Shown: positions 8,170-17,423, counted from the stretch's first letter. The stretch: DNA of 64,000 bases from JACVRW01 sp038323835 (GCA_038323835.1 JBBQHI010000010.1:25243-89242), one strand, 5' to 3'. Numbers and translations: made by a program. The notes: generated from the letters alone by a model not told the origin.

Positions 8170-8227
8170 GAATCGGATTGTGTGTTTGCCGGGCTCCGCC
8201 CCCCGACGCGCAAGCATGGGACCTGCG

Positions 8228-10585
8228 ATGACCCCTGAGCGCGAGCAGGATCTCGATCTGCTGAACGCCTACTGGCGGGCGGCGAACTACCTGTCCGTTG
8301 GTCAGATCTATCTCATGGACAACCCGCTGCTGCGCCGGCCTCTCGAGCCGGAGCACATCAAGCCGCGGCTGCTCGGGCACTGGGGCACCACCCCGGGGCT
8401 GAACTTCGTCTACGCGCACATGAACCGCGCGATCCGCCGTCACGACCTGAACGCGATCTACGTGGCGGGCCCCGGGCACGGCGGGCCCGGACTCGTGGCC
8501 AACACCTACCTGGAGGGCACCTACACCGAGGTGTACCCCACCATCGGCCATGACGAGGAGGGGCTGCGCCGCCTCTTTCGCCAGTTCTCCTTTCCCGGCG
8601 GGATTCCCAGCCACGTGGCTCCCGAGACGCCGGGATCGATCCACGAGGGAGGCGAGCTCGGGTACGCCCTCGTGCACGCCTACGGTGCCGCCTTCGACAA
8701 CCCGGACCTGCTCGTCTGTTGCGTGGTGGGGGACGGCGAGGCCGAGACTGGCCCGCTGGCCACGAGCTGGCACTCCAACAAGTTCGTGAACCCCGCCCGC
8801 GACGGGGCGGTGCTGCCCGTCCTTCACCTGAACGGCTACAAGATCGCCAACCCCACCGTGCTCGCCCGCATCCCCCACGGCGAGCTCGAGGCGCTGCTCA
8901 CCGGCTACGGCCACCGGCCGCTGTTCGTGGAGGGCAGCGATCCGGTGGAGATGCACCGCCGTATGTCGGACGCGCTCGACGAGGCGGTGAGCGAGATCCG
9001 CGAGATCCAGGACGCCGCGCGAGCGGGGGAGACCGAGCCGCCGCGCTGGCCGATGATCGTCCTGCGCACACCGAAGGGCTGGACGGGCCCGAAGGTGGTG
9101 GACGGTCGCCCGGCGGAGGGATCGTTCCGCTCCCACCAGGTGCCGCTGAAGGACATGCGCACCAACCCGGAGCACCTCGCTCAGCTCGAGGAGTGGATGC
9201 GCAGCTACCGGCCCGAGGACCTGTTCGACGAGGGCGGGGCACTGCTGCCGGAGCTGGCCGCGCTACCGCCGGAGGGGGAGCGCCGGATGGGAGCGAACCC
9301 GCACACGAACGGCGGCCTGCTGCTCCGCGAGCTGGAACTTCCCGACTTCCGCGACTACGCGGTCGAGGTGAGGTCGCCGGGCTCGACCTCCAGCGAGGCC
9401 ACTCGCGTGCTCGGCGGGTACCTCCGCGACGTGATGCGGCGGAACGAGTCGAGCGCCAACTTCCGGCTCTTCGGCCCGGACGAGACCGCCTCCAACCGCC
9501 TGGACACCGTGTTCGAGGCCACCGACCGGGCCTGGTCGGCCCGGATCGAGGCGGGCGACGATCACCTCTCACCCGACGGCCGCGTCATGGAGGTGCTCAG
9601 CGAGCACATGTGCCAGGGGTGGCTCGAGGGCTACCTGCTCACCGGCCGGCACGGACTCTTCAACTGCTACGAGGCGTTCATCCACATCGTCGACTCGATG
9701 TTCAACCAGCACGCCAAGTGGCTGAAGGTCACCCGCACGATCCCGTGGCGGAGGCCGATCGCGTCGCTCAACTACCTGCTCTCGTCGCACGTGTGGCGCC
9801 AGGACAACAACGGCTTCTCGCACCAGGACCCCGGGTTCATCGACCACGTGATGAACAAGAAGGCCTCGATCATCCGCGTGTACCTGCCGCCCGACGCCAA
9901 CTGCCTGCTGTCGGTGGCCGACCACTGCCTCCGGAGCAAGCATTACGTGAACGTGATCGTGGCCGGCAAGCAGCCCGCGCTCGACTACCTGACGATGGAT
10001 GAGGCGGCCGCGCACTGCACCCGCGGCATCGGCACGTGGGACTGGGCGAGCAACGACGACGGGGACACCGAGCCCGACGTGGTGATGGCCTGCGCGGGGG
10101 ACATCCCCACGCTCGAGACGGTGGCGGCCGTGAGCCTCCTGCGCCGGCATCTTCCCGAGCTGCGCGTGCGCATGGTGAACGTGGTGGACCTGATGCGACT
10201 CCAGACCGAGAGCGAGCACCCGCACGGACTGCCCGATGCCGAGTTCGATGCGCTCTTCACGCGCGACCGCCCGGTGATCTTCGCCTACCACGGCTACCCC
10301 TGGATGATTCACCGGCTCACCTACCGGCGGGCCAACCACGGCGGAATGCACGTGCGCGGCTACAAGGAGGAGGGCACCACCACCACACCCTTCGACATGG
10401 TGATGCTCAACGACATGGACCGCTTCCACCTGGTCATGGACGTGATCGATCGGGTGCCCGGCCTCGGCCCCCGGGCCGCCCACCTGCGCCAGGCGATGGA
10501 GGACGAGCGGCTGCGCCACCGGGCGTACACACGTGAGACCGGCGACGACATGCCCGAGCTGCGGGAGTGGGCCTGGGAGGGCTAG
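8228..10585 (+). CDS. xfp: Xylulose-5-phosphate/fructose-6-phosphate phosphoketolase
   Basis: A 785-residue thiamine-diphosphate enzyme that splits xylulose 5-phosphate (or fructose 6-phosphate) with phosphate into acetyl-phosphate plus glyceraldehyde 3-phosphate (or erythrose 4-phosphate). Landmarks: HWGTTPGLNFVYAHMNR (51-67), GPGHGGPG (81-88), the TPP motif VVGDGEAETGP (166-176), and the C-terminal XFP domain (TYRRANHGGMHVRGYKEEGTTTTPFDM). Length and motifs match full-size phosphoketolases. The convergent neighbour is acetate kinase, which uses its product; the two stop codons interlock in one CTAG (10582-10585). ATG 8228 is chosen, 8216 being the only close alternative. Confidence 0.96.
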   Translation: MTPEREQDLDLLNAYWRAANYLSVGQIYLMDNPLLRRPLEPEHIKPRLLGHWGTTPGLNFVYAHMNRAIRRHDLNAIYVAGPGHGGPGLVANTYLEGTYTEVYPTIGHDEEGLRRLFRQFSFPGGIPSHVAPETPGSIHEGGELGYALVHAYGAAFDNPDLLVCCVVGDGEAETGPLATSWHSNKFVNPARDGAVLPVLHLNGYKIANPTVLARIPHGELEALLTGYGHRPLFVEGSDPVEMHRRMSDALDEAVSEIREIQDAARAGETEPPRWPMIVLRTPKGWTGPKVVDGRPAEGSFRSHQVPLKDMRTNPEHLAQLEEWMRSYRPEDLFDEGGALLPELAALPPEGERRMGANPHTNGGLLLRELELPDFRDYAVEVRSPGSTSSEATRVLGGYLRDVMRRNESSANFRLFGPDETASNRLDTVFEATDRAWSARIEAGDDHLSPDGRVMEVLSEHMCQGWLEGYLLTGRHGLFNCYEAFIHIVDSMFNQHAKWLKVTRTIPWRRPIASLNYLLSSHVWRQDNNGFSHQDPGFIDHVMNKKASIIRVYLPPDANCLLSVADHCLRSKHYVNVIVAGKQPALDYLTMDEAAAHCTRGIGTWDWASNDDGDTEPDVVMACAGDIPTLETVAAVSLLRRHLPELRVRMVNVVDLMRLQTESEHPHGLPDAEFDALFTRDRPVIFAYHGYPWMIHRLTYRRANHGGMHVRGYKEEGTTTTPFDMVMLNDMDRFHLVMDVIDRVPGLGPRAAHLRQAMEDERLRHRAYTRETGDDMPELREWAWEG

Positions 10586-11679
10586 CGGGCGAGCACGGAG
10601 TGCACCGCGCGGGCGATCTCCAGGTCCTCGCGGCTCTCCACGACCAGAACCCGGACGGATGCTCCGGCGCCGGAGATCTCCCGGTCGCCGGTCTCCTGCG
10701 ATTCGTTGGCGTCCTGGTCGAGGCCGACGCCGAGGAAGGACAGGCCCGCGCACGCCTCCGCTCGCACGAGGGGCGCGTGCTCCCCCACCCCTCCGGTGAA
10801 CACCAGCGCGTCGAGGCCGTCCATCGCGGCGCCCATTGCGGCGATGCCCGCACGCAGGCGGTGCAGGTAGACGCCGAGCGCGGTACGGGCCGGGCCATCC
10901 GCGGCCGAGGCCTCGATCACCTCCCGCATGTCGCCCGAGGTACCCGAGAGTCCGCGCAGCCCCGACTCGTGCTCCAGGCGGTGCTCGAGCTCGTCCGCGT
11001 CGATACCCGCGTGCCGGATCAGCCAAAGGAGCATCCCCGGGTCGGCCGAGCCCGAGCGGGTGGCCATCACGAGTCCCTCGTTGGGGGTGAAGCCCATGGT
11101 GGTGTCCACCGAGGCCCCGTCCCGCACCGCCGCGAGGGAGGCGCCGGCGCCGAGGTGGCAGGTCACGAGCCGCAGGCCGGCCTGCGCGTACCCGAGCAGC
11201 TCCAGGGCGCGGCGGGAGGCCCAGGCGTGGCTGATGCCGTGGAAGCCGAAGCGCCTCAGCCCGAAGGCCTCGGTCCAGTCCGCGGGCAGCGCGTACAGGG
11301 CCGCCTCGTCCGGGATCCCCGCGTGGAACGCGGTGTCGAAGCAGGCCACGTGGCGCACGTCGGGGCAGAGTCGGCGGAGGGCATCGAGAACCCGGAGGGC
11401 CGGACCATTGTGGAGCGGCGCCAGGTCGCCGAGCGCACCCAGCCGCTCGATGCCGGCGCGGTCGAGGAGCAGCGGTTGAAGGAACTCGCGGCCGCCGTGC
11501 ACCACGCGGTGCCCCACGGCCTCGACGTCCTCCGCCGTGGCGAGGAAGTCCCGTATCGGTTCGAGGTCCACGGGATCGCCGGGCGCGGGCAGGTCGCACG
11601 CCGCGGCGATCTCGCCGGCGGGGCCGACCAACCGCAGCTTGAGGCTGCTCGAGCCGGTGTTCGCGACGAGGATGCTCAT
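10582..11679 (-). CDS. ackA: Acetate kinase
   Basis: A 365-residue acetate/propionate kinase that makes ATP and acetate from acetyl-phosphate. Visible ASKHA motifs: ILVANTGSSSLKLRL (N-terminal phosphate-1 region), GHRVVHGGREF, CFDTAFH, RRFGFHGISHAW, the CHLGAGASLAAVRDG phosphate-2 loop, DTTMGFTPNEGLVMATRSGSADPG and the adenosine motif VFTGGVGEHAPLVR. It is about 30 residues shorter than the usual enzyme, mainly in loops, with no catalytic motif lost. Being convergent with phosphoketolase, it completes the bifid-type shunt from pentose phosphate to acetate plus ATP. Its promoter region is shared with the divergent DevR-like regulator. Confidence 0.95.
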   Translation of the reverse strand: MSILVANTGSSSLKLRLVGPAGEIAAACDLPAPGDPVDLEPIRDFLATAEDVEAVGHRVVHGGREFLQPLLLDRAGIERLGALGDLAPLHNGPALRVLDALRRLCPDVRHVACFDTAFHAGIPDEAALYALPADWTEAFGLRRFGFHGISHAWASRRALELLGYAQAGLRLVTCHLGAGASLAAVRDGASVDTTMGFTPNEGLVMATRSGSADPGMLLWLIRHAGIDADELEHRLEHESGLRGLSGTSGDMREVIEASAADGPARTALGVYLHRLRAGIAAMGAAMDGLDALVFTGGVGEHAPLVRAEACAGLSFLGVGLDQDANESQETGDREISGAGASVRVLVVESREDLEIARAVHSVLAR

Positions 11680-11685
11680 GCGGAA

Positions 11686-11700
11686 CCCGGGAAACTACGT
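11686..11700 (-). promoter_or_regulatory. Candidate recurring-motif site before ackA and the response regulator
   Basis: On the minus strand this reads ACGTAGTTTCCCGGG, sharing the core GTAGTTNCCCG with the motif at 33359-33373. It lies seven bases upstream of the ackA ATG and about 10 bases before the -10-like TAGGGT (11710-11715) of the divergent regulator gene. The match is weaker than at the other sites. If real it could let the regulator control both itself and ackA. Confidence 0.35.
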
Positions 11701-11722
11701 GCACGGGGGTAGGGTCGGTTCC

Positions 11723-12379
11723 GTGATGGAGACCGGGGAGGACGCTGAGCGCATCACGATCGTGCTCGCCGACGACCACGCGGTGGTGCGCTCGGGGCTG
11801 CGGATGCTGCTCGAGGCCGAGGAGGACATCGAGGTGCTGGCCGAGGCGGGAACTGTCGACGCCGCTCAGCGCTACGTGCTCGGCCACAAGCCGACGGTGC
11901 TCGTACTCGACCTGAACATGCCCGGGGGATCCAGCCTCGCCGCGATCCCCGACGTGGCCGACGCGTCGCCCGGCACCTCGGTGGTGGTCCTCACCATGCA
12001 GGAGGATCCGGCCTTCGCCCGCGAGGCCCTTCAGGCCGGGGCCCGGGGCTACGTGCTGAAGCAGTCGGCCGGCACGGAGCTGGTGCAGGCCATTCGCGCC
12101 GCGGCGAGCGGGGGAACCTGGCTCAACCCGGAGCTCGGCGCCCGGATGGCCGCCACCCCCACGGTGCCGAGCGGGCCGCCCGGTGACCTCACCGAGCGCG
12201 AGGTCGACGTGCTCGGCCTGATCGCACTCGGCCACACCAACAACGAGATCGCCGAGCACCTCTACCTGAGCGTGCGGACCGTGGAGACCCACAGAGCGCA
12301 CATCCAGCAGAAGCTCGGGCTCTCGACCCGCGCCGAGCTCGTGCGCTACGCGCTCGACAACGACCTGATCGACCGCTAG
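11723..12379 (+). CDS. NarL/DevR-type response regulator
   Basis: A receiver plus LuxR-type HTH protein of 217 residues from ATG 11726 (or 218 from the GTG at 11723, which is seven bases after TAGGGT and may be the leaderless start). Numbered from the ATG, the receiver has the acidic pocket Asp16/Asp17, phospho-acceptor Asp62 (LVLDLNMPGG), Thr90 and Lys112 (YVLKQSA). The C-terminal HTH (about 155-213) reads LTEREVDVLGLIALGHTNNEIAEHL and SVRTVETHRAHIQQKLGL. Its length equals that of M. tuberculosis DosR/DevR. The likely partner is the DevS-like kinase at 15551-17296. Target genes are inferred to include the surrounding stress and fermentation cluster. Confidence 0.9.
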   Translation: MMETGEDAERITIVLADDHAVVRSGLRMLLEAEEDIEVLAEAGTVDAAQRYVLGHKPTVLVLDLNMPGGSSLAAIPDVADASPGTSVVVLTMQEDPAFAREALQAGARGYVLKQSAGTELVQAIRAAASGGTWLNPELGARMAATPTVPSGPPGDLTEREVDVLGLIALGHTNNEIAEHLYLSVRTVETHRAHIQQKLGLSTRAELVRYALDNDLIDR

Positions 12380-12387
12380 GAACCCCG

Positions 12388-13128
12388 GTGGACGTTGTCG
12401 TGCTCGCGCTCGCAGGCGGGGCCACGGCCCTGGCCACCGGTCTCGGCGCGGTGCCCGTGTTCCTGCTCGGGCGGCGGGCCGAGTCGCTCCGGCCGTTCCT
12501 CTGGGGGCTGGCCGCCGGCCTGATGGGCGTGGCCTCCGTGGTCGGCCTGATCCTCCCGGCGCTCGACGAGGGCTCTGGCCTCCAGGTGGCGGCGGGACTC
12601 ACGGGCGGGGTGCTCTTCCTGGCTGCCAGCCGCCGGTTTCTGGCCCACCGCAACCCGCACATCGGGGGGCTGGGCGGCGCGGGAGTGCGCCGGTCACTGC
12701 TCGTTTTCGGCGTGCTGCTGGTGCACAGCCTGCCGGAGGGGTTCGCGATCGGCACGGCGTTCGCGTCCGACACCAAGGGCCTCGCGCTCTACGTGTTCGT
12801 GGCGATCGCGCTTCAGAACATCCCCGAGGGCACCAGTGTGGCGATCCCCATGGAGAGCGCCGCCTTCGGCCGCTCTCAGCAGTTCTGGGCCGCCGTGCTC
12901 ACGAGCGCACCCCAGCCCGTGGGGGCCGTCATGGCGTTCCTTGCGGTGGAGCAGATCACGGGCCTGCTCCCGCTGTCGTTCACCTTCGCCGCCGGGGCCA
13001 TGCTCGCGCTGGTGGTGGTGGAGATAGTGCCGCAGGCCTTCGCGCCCGGGGGACGCTCGACGGCGTTTCTGGGGTCCGCGATCGGAGCGGCCGCGATGCT
13101 CGTCCTGGCGCTGCTGCTCGGCGTGTAG
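12388..13128 (+). CDS. ZIP-family metal transporter
   Basis: A 246-residue inner-membrane protein with about eight hydrophobic segments. Two ZIP signatures are present: LLVHSLPEGFAIG (about residues 111-123) and IALQNIPEGTSVAIP (about 140-154), whose His, Asn and Glu residues form the binuclear metal site in TM4 and TM5. A His-containing loop (RNPHIGG) lies between TM3 and TM4. Such proteins import Zn2+, Fe2+ or other divalent metals. The gene begins with GTG nine bases after the regulator stop, so the two are probably co-transcribed; metal supply could be part of the same stress response. Confidence 0.88.
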   Translation: MDVVVLALAGGATALATGLGAVPVFLLGRRAESLRPFLWGLAAGLMGVASVVGLILPALDEGSGLQVAAGLTGGVLFLAASRRFLAHRNPHIGGLGGAGVRRSLLVFGVLLVHSLPEGFAIGTAFASDTKGLALYVFVAIALQNIPEGTSVAIPMESAAFGRSQQFWAAVLTSAPQPVGAVMAFLAVEQITGLLPLSFTFAAGAMLALVVVEIVPQAFAPGGRSTAFLGSAIGAAAMLVLALLLGV

Positions 13129-13138
13129 CGAGCCGCCC

Positions 13139-14257
13139 TCAGTCGAGCGAGCGAAGGAAGTCTCCGAGCTCCTCGGCCACCACCTTGTCGTCGGTGTCCC
13201 AGGGGGGCTCGTCCAGCACCTCGGAGTCCACGGCGGTGCCGTTCTCGAGCCGCGCCTGGAAGTAGACCTTCCGCCGCTCCCCGGCGATCAGTGCCCCGCG
13301 GAGCACGGGGTCGAACGGCTCCGGCTTCTGGTCTCCCGAGAGGGCGGCGATGCCGGCCGCCGCCACGTCGGCCTGCTGCGTGCCCACCCCGCCCTGCTTG
13401 ACCGGGAAGTCGGCGCCGTCTCCGGCGGCGAAGACGTGCTCGCCCATGCCCACCACCCGGCAGTACTCATCGATCGGGATAAAGCCGTGATCGTCGCTCG
13501 GCACTCCGCGGATCGCACGTCCCTCGAGTCGTGGGAGGGCCACGATCAGCCCCGGCTCGAGCGAGCGCCCACCGGGGTGGACGATGACCTGTCGGTTCGC
13601 CGGCACCTCGGCGCGCGAGCCGGTGATCACCTTTACACCGGCGGCCTCGAGCGCTTCGTGGACGGCGGTGGAAACGGGCGCGCCGAACACCTCCAGCGGC
13701 GACCCCTCGGGGGTGATGACGCTGATGGTCACACCGTCGAAGCCTGCGCCGAAGGCACGATCCGCGGTCTGCAGGGCGAGCTCGTAGACCGGCAGCGCCC
13801 AGGCCGGACCCTCGGGCACGATCAGCGCGACGGCCTTGGTGTAGCCCTCTTCGATGTCCTGGACGATGCCGCGGAAGGTGTCGTCGGCGTGAGCGTCGTC
13901 GAACGTGGTGACGTGCTCGAATGCCGGCACCGAGCGAGCGCCGACGGCAAGCAGCAGCGCGTCGTAGGGCAGCGTCTCACCGCCGGCCGTGTGCACCACC
14001 TGGCCGTCACCGTCCACCCACTCCAGCGCGTCCTCCATGAACCGTGCGCCGGTGCGCTCGGCCACCCGCGGCAGGGGGTAGCGGCGCGCGCCGGGCCGGG
14101 CGAAGGGCTCCTGCACCGCCAGAGGGCGGTACCGAAACTCCCCGTCAGGAGCCAGAATCGTCACGTCGACCCCGTCTCCGGCCAGCCGCCGGAGGCGGAG
14201 CACCGCCTCGACCGCGGCGATTCCCCCGCCGCACACCATCACCCGAAATCCGCTCAT
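13139..14257 (-). CDS. SQR/NDH-2-like FAD-dependent oxidoreductase (copy 1)
   Basis: A 372-residue flavoprotein of the pyridine-nucleotide-disulfide/sulfide:quinone reductase group. It has the FAD motif VMVCGGGIAAVEAVLRLR (residues 5-22), the YDALLLAVGAR strand, and a C-terminal HVFAAGDGADFPVKQGGVGTQQADVAA FAD motif. The central NAD-type glycine-rich fold is degenerate, and the redox cysteines of true SQR are not obvious, so the donor is unclear. It is paralogous to the divergent gene at 14377 and to the broken gene at 24652-26016. The -10-like TAGGCT (complement of 14265-14270) is seven bases before the ATG. Confidence 0.85.
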   Translation of the reverse strand: MSGFRVMVCGGGIAAVEAVLRLRRLAGDGVDVTILAPDGEFRYRPLAVQEPFARPGARRYPLPRVAERTGARFMEDALEWVDGDGQVVHTAGGETLPYDALLLAVGARSVPAFEHVTTFDDAHADDTFRGIVQDIEEGYTKAVALIVPEGPAWALPVYELALQTADRAFGAGFDGVTISVITPEGSPLEVFGAPVSTAVHEALEAAGVKVITGSRAEVPANRQVIVHPGGRSLEPGLIVALPRLEGRAIRGVPSDDHGFIPIDEYCRVVGMGEHVFAAGDGADFPVKQGGVGTQQADVAAAGIAALSGDQKPEPFDPVLRGALIAGERRKVYFQARLENGTAVDSEVLDEPPWDTDDKVVAEELGDFLRSLD

Positions 14258-14289
14258 GGCGGCGAGCCTAACGTGGCCTTCGCACCGAT

Positions 14290-14304
14290 GCGGGGAACCA
14301 CGGA
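14290..14304 (-). promoter_or_regulatory. Recurring-motif site between divergent oxidoreductases
   Basis: Minus strand TCCGTGGTTCCCCGC, 14 of 15 identical to the site at 33359-33373, with the flanking GCG also shared. It ends 20 bp upstream of the -10 hexamer of the minus-strand gene, overlapping the expected -35 position. A second, weaker GTTCCCCC lies on the plus strand at 14317-14324, facing the other way, so the gap holds an inverted pair of half sites. Confidence 0.55.
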
Positions 14305-14376
14305 CGCGGTAGCGCCGTTCCCCCGGATGACGTACCACCGCGCTCGGTGCAGCCTGGGGTTGTGAGTCACACGGGA

Positions 14377-15546
14377 ATGCGACGGGTCACGATCGTGGGG
14401 GGCGGAGTGGCCGCGCTGGAGGCCCTGCTCGCGCTTCGCTCCCTGGCCGGCGAGCTCCTCGACCTCGAGCTGGTGTCGGCCAACCCGGACTTCGTCTACC
14501 GGCCGCTCGCCGTGGCCGAGCCGTTCGGCCTGGGCACCGCCCACCGGTTCGACCTGAGCCACATCGCCCGCGACCAGGGAGCAACCCTGCACGTGGCCGG
14601 AGTGGACAGGATCGAGCCCGACGAGCGCCGGCTCGTCACATGGGACGGGCGGGCCTTCGACTACGACCTGCTGCTGGTGGCCGTCGGCGCACGCGCCACG
14701 ACGGCGATCCCCGGAAGCGTCTCGATCCAGGGCCCGGCGTACACGAGCCGGTTCCGAACCGTGCTCCGCAAGCTCGACAAGCACGGAATCACCCGGGTCG
14801 CCTTCGCGGTGCCCGCGGGTGCCTCCTGGCCCCTGCCGGTCTACGAGCTCGCCCTGCTAACCGCTGCCCGTGTGGCGGAGCGCGGGCTGCGCAAGGTCCA
14901 GCTTCAGCTCGTGACCCACGAGTCGGAGCCGCTCGGGCTGTTCGGGCCGAAGGCCTCCGCCGCGGTGCGAGATCTGCTCGAGGAGCGCAACGTGGAGGTC
15001 CTGACGAGCCGCGTGCCGCTCGAGGCTCGCCGTGGCGAGCTCGTCACCGCTCCCGGGCCGCCGCTCGAGATCGACAGCGTGGTGAGCCTCCCGGGCCAGG
15101 CCGGACCGGCCCTCCGGGGACTGCCGTTCGATCACGACGGCTTCATACCCGTGGACCCGCACGGCCGGGTCGACGGTTCCGAGGATGTGTATGCGGCCGG
15201 GGACGCCACCACCTGCCCCATAAAGCAGGGCGGCGTGGCCGCGCAACAGGCGGATGCCGTGGCCGAGGCCATCGCCGCTCTGGCCGGAGCGGCCATCGAT
15301 CCGCGCCCATTCCGCCCTGTGCTGCGTGGCCTGCTGCTCACCGGCGGGGTCCCGCGCTATCTGAGGGCCGAGGTCGCGGGTGGGCGCGGTGACGACCACC
15401 AGGTCTCGGAGGACGCGCTCTGGTGGCCCCCGAGCAAGGTGGCGGGGCACTACCTCGCCCCCTACCTCGCGCTCCACACCGAGGAAATGGACATCCCTCG
15501 GCACGGCCTCGACGTCGAGGTGCATATGGATGGCGCCGTCGCGTAG
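14377..15546 (+). CDS. SQR/NDH-2-like FAD-dependent oxidoreductase (copy 2)
   Basis: A 389-residue paralogue of the divergent gene, sharing VTIVGGGVAALEALLALRSLAG at the N-terminus, YDLLLVAVGAR, PAGASWPLPVYELALLTA, and the C-terminal DVYAAGDATTCPIKQGGVAAQQADAVAEA FAD motif. The C-terminal WWPPSKVAGHYLAPYL region is amphipathic, typical of the membrane-contacting end of NDH-2 and SQR proteins. ATG 14377 is chosen; a GTG at 14362 is possible. Head-to-head duplicated copies imply electron transfer into the quinone pool as part of the stress cluster; the actual electron donor cannot be read from the sequence. Confidence 0.85.
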   Translation: MRRVTIVGGGVAALEALLALRSLAGELLDLELVSANPDFVYRPLAVAEPFGLGTAHRFDLSHIARDQGATLHVAGVDRIEPDERRLVTWDGRAFDYDLLLVAVGARATTAIPGSVSIQGPAYTSRFRTVLRKLDKHGITRVAFAVPAGASWPLPVYELALLTAARVAERGLRKVQLQLVTHESEPLGLFGPKASAAVRDLLEERNVEVLTSRVPLEARRGELVTAPGPPLEIDSVVSLPGQAGPALRGLPFDHDGFIPVDPHGRVDGSEDVYAAGDATTCPIKQGGVAAQQADAVAEAIAALAGAAIDPRPFRPVLRGLLLTGGVPRYLRAEVAGGRGDDHQVSEDALWWPPSKVAGHYLAPYLALHTEEMDIPRHGLDVEVHMDGAVA

Positions 15547-15550
15547 CCCC

Positions 15551-17296
15551 CTAGGCCGTCCGGCGGGAGGATGCCCCGGCGCCCTCCGCGCGTAGTGCGG
15601 GGACCGCCACGGTCACCGTGGTGCCCGTTCCGGCCGACGATTCCACGCTCAGCTCTCCGCCCACGAGCGAGACCCGCTCGCGCATGCCCAGCAGGCCGAA
15701 GCCCTCGCTGCGCCGGGTCGGGTCGAAGCCGCGCCCGTCGTCGTGGATGGTGAGCGTCACGCGGCCCGCGTCCTCCAAAACCTCGATGTCCACGCGCTCC
15801 GCGTCCGCGTGCTTGACCACGTTTGTGAGCGCCTCCTGGACGATCCGGAAGATCGCGCTCTCCACCTCCGCGACGGGACGTGACGAAGCACGTCCCTGCT
15901 CGTAGGCGAGGTCCACATGAGCGCGGATGTCGAGCCCCGACGTGGCGCCGGTGCGCTTGATGAGCGCGTCGAGGGCCGGCCCGGTCCCCAGCTCGTCGAG
16001 CGCCGCCGGCCGCAGCTCGGTGATGAGACCCTGAAGCCCGCCGATCGAGAGCTGGATCTGATCCACCGCTCGGTCGATGGCGTCCATCACCACGGCCTGC
16101 CGGTCCGACTGCCGGGCCCCCTGGAGCAGCACGTTGAGGGCTCCCAGCTCCTGGAGTGTCTCGTCGTGCAGCTCGCGCGCCCAGCGGCGCCGCTCCTGCT
16201 CCGAGGCCTCCACCGAGTTTCGAAGGCGCTCGTTCTCCACGGACTGGGCGGTGGCAATGGCGATGGCGGCGCTGGCCGCGAACGAGGAGAGGAGGTGCTC
16301 GTCGTCGGCCTCGAACGCAGGGCCGCCGCTCAGGCGGTCGAAGGCCACCACGAGCCCCTGCGTGCCCATGCGGAAGCGGAGCGGCGCGAGTAGCGCCGAG
16401 GTGGCGCCCTCCCCGAGCCTCCCCAGGCCGTGGCTCATGCGGCTCGCGAGATCCGCGATGCGCTCAGAGGACCCTCCTCTGAGCGCGGTGCCGGCAACCG
16501 TCCCCGCGCTCGCCACGACCTGGCCCACCATCGCGTCCACGGACTCGCCCGCCGCCGCCACCACCCGCGCCTGCCCGTCCTGTTCGAGCACCACCACAAG
16601 GGAGCGGGCTCCGAGCAGGGAGCGTGCACGTTTCACCACCAGATCGAGCACCCGCTCGAGGTCGGTCTCGGCGCCCACCGATTGAGCGATCGCGGCCGTG
16701 GCCTCGAGCCCGCGCACGGCTCGCTCCAGCTCGGCGTGACGGCTCTGAAGGCTCGTGTACAGCCGGGCGTTGTCGATGGCGATCGCGGCCCAGCCGGACA
16801 GCACCATCGCCGACTCCAGGTCGCGCTCGTCGAAGTCCTCTCCGTTCTCCTTGTCGGTGAGGTAGAGGTTGCCGTAGACCTCTTTGCGGATCCGGATCGG
16901 CACGCCCAGGAACGTCTTCATGGGCGGGTGCTCGGGAGGGAATCCGTAGGAGTGGGGATGCGCGGTCACGTCGTGCAGGCGCAGGGGCTCGGGGCGGCGG
17001 ATCAGCTCGCCGAGCACCCCGTGCCCGTGCGGGAGCGGACCGATCCGGTGCCGCTGCTCCTCGCCGATGCCCACGAATAGAAAGCGCGCCAGCTCTTCCT
17101 TTTCATCGTCGAGGACGCCGATCGCCGCGTAATGGGCGCCGGTGAGCTCGCGGGCGGTGCGCAGGACGGTGTCGAGCACCGACTCGAGGTCGAGCTCTGC
17201 CACGAGGGTCCGGCCAACGTCGAGGAGCCGGCGAAGCTCCGTTTCGCTGAGCCGGGTCCCCGCGGCGAGGGCCTTGTCACCGCTGGCGTCCCGCAC
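15551..17296 (-). CDS. DevS/DosS-like GAF-GAF sensor histidine kinase
   Basis: A 581-residue soluble kinase: GAF1 (about 35-180), GAF2 (about 205-350), HisKA_3 with His377 in RWARELHDETLQELG, and HATPase (Asn492 in VQEALTNVVKHA, DDGRGFD about 519-525, GFGLLGMRERV). GAF1 contains TAHPHSYGFP followed by EHPPMKTFLGVP; in M. tuberculosis DevS the corresponding histidine of the HPPM segment is, from memory, the proximal haem ligand, so His123 may bind haem here. The partner is presumably the NarL-type regulator at 11723. A -10-like TACGCT (complement of 17306-17311) is nine bases before the GTG start. It probably senses O2, NO, CO or redox state. Confidence 0.9.
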   Translation of the reverse strand: MRDASGDKALAAGTRLSETELRRLLDVGRTLVAELDLESVLDTVLRTARELTGAHYAAIGVLDDEKEELARFLFVGIGEEQRHRIGPLPHGHGVLGELIRRPEPLRLHDVTAHPHSYGFPPEHPPMKTFLGVPIRIRKEVYGNLYLTDKENGEDFDERDLESAMVLSGWAAIAIDNARLYTSLQSRHAELERAVRGLEATAAIAQSVGAETDLERVLDLVVKRARSLLGARSLVVVLEQDGQARVVAAAGESVDAMVGQVVASAGTVAGTALRGGSSERIADLASRMSHGLGRLGEGATSALLAPLRFRMGTQGLVVAFDRLSGGPAFEADDEHLLSSFAASAAIAIATAQSVENERLRNSVEASEQERRRWARELHDETLQELGALNVLLQGARQSDRQAVVMDAIDRAVDQIQLSIGGLQGLITELRPAALDELGTGPALDALIKRTGATSGLDIRAHVDLAYEQGRASSRPVAEVESAIFRIVQEALTNVVKHADAERVDIEVLEDAGRVTLTIHDDGRGFDPTRRSEGFGLLGMRERVSLVGGELSVESSAGTGTTVTVAVPALRAEGAGASSRRTA

Positions 17297-17423
17297 GAAT
17301 TGTCGAGCGTAGCTGCTCAGGCCATGCGATTGGATGGTCCTCGACTGGCGCCGGGCCCTACCCTCGACGCCATGAGCGACGAAACGCGAGTTCGACGCGG
17401 GTGAGGCGGCCCGTGCGCGCGGG

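Noticed and set aside
9569..12301. A 910-codon minus-strand open frame across the xfp-ackA-regulator region
   Set aside because: It is antisense to clear phosphoketolase, in an alternate frame over ackA, and has the His/Arg/Pro/Gly-rich composition of shadow frames in GC-rich DNA.
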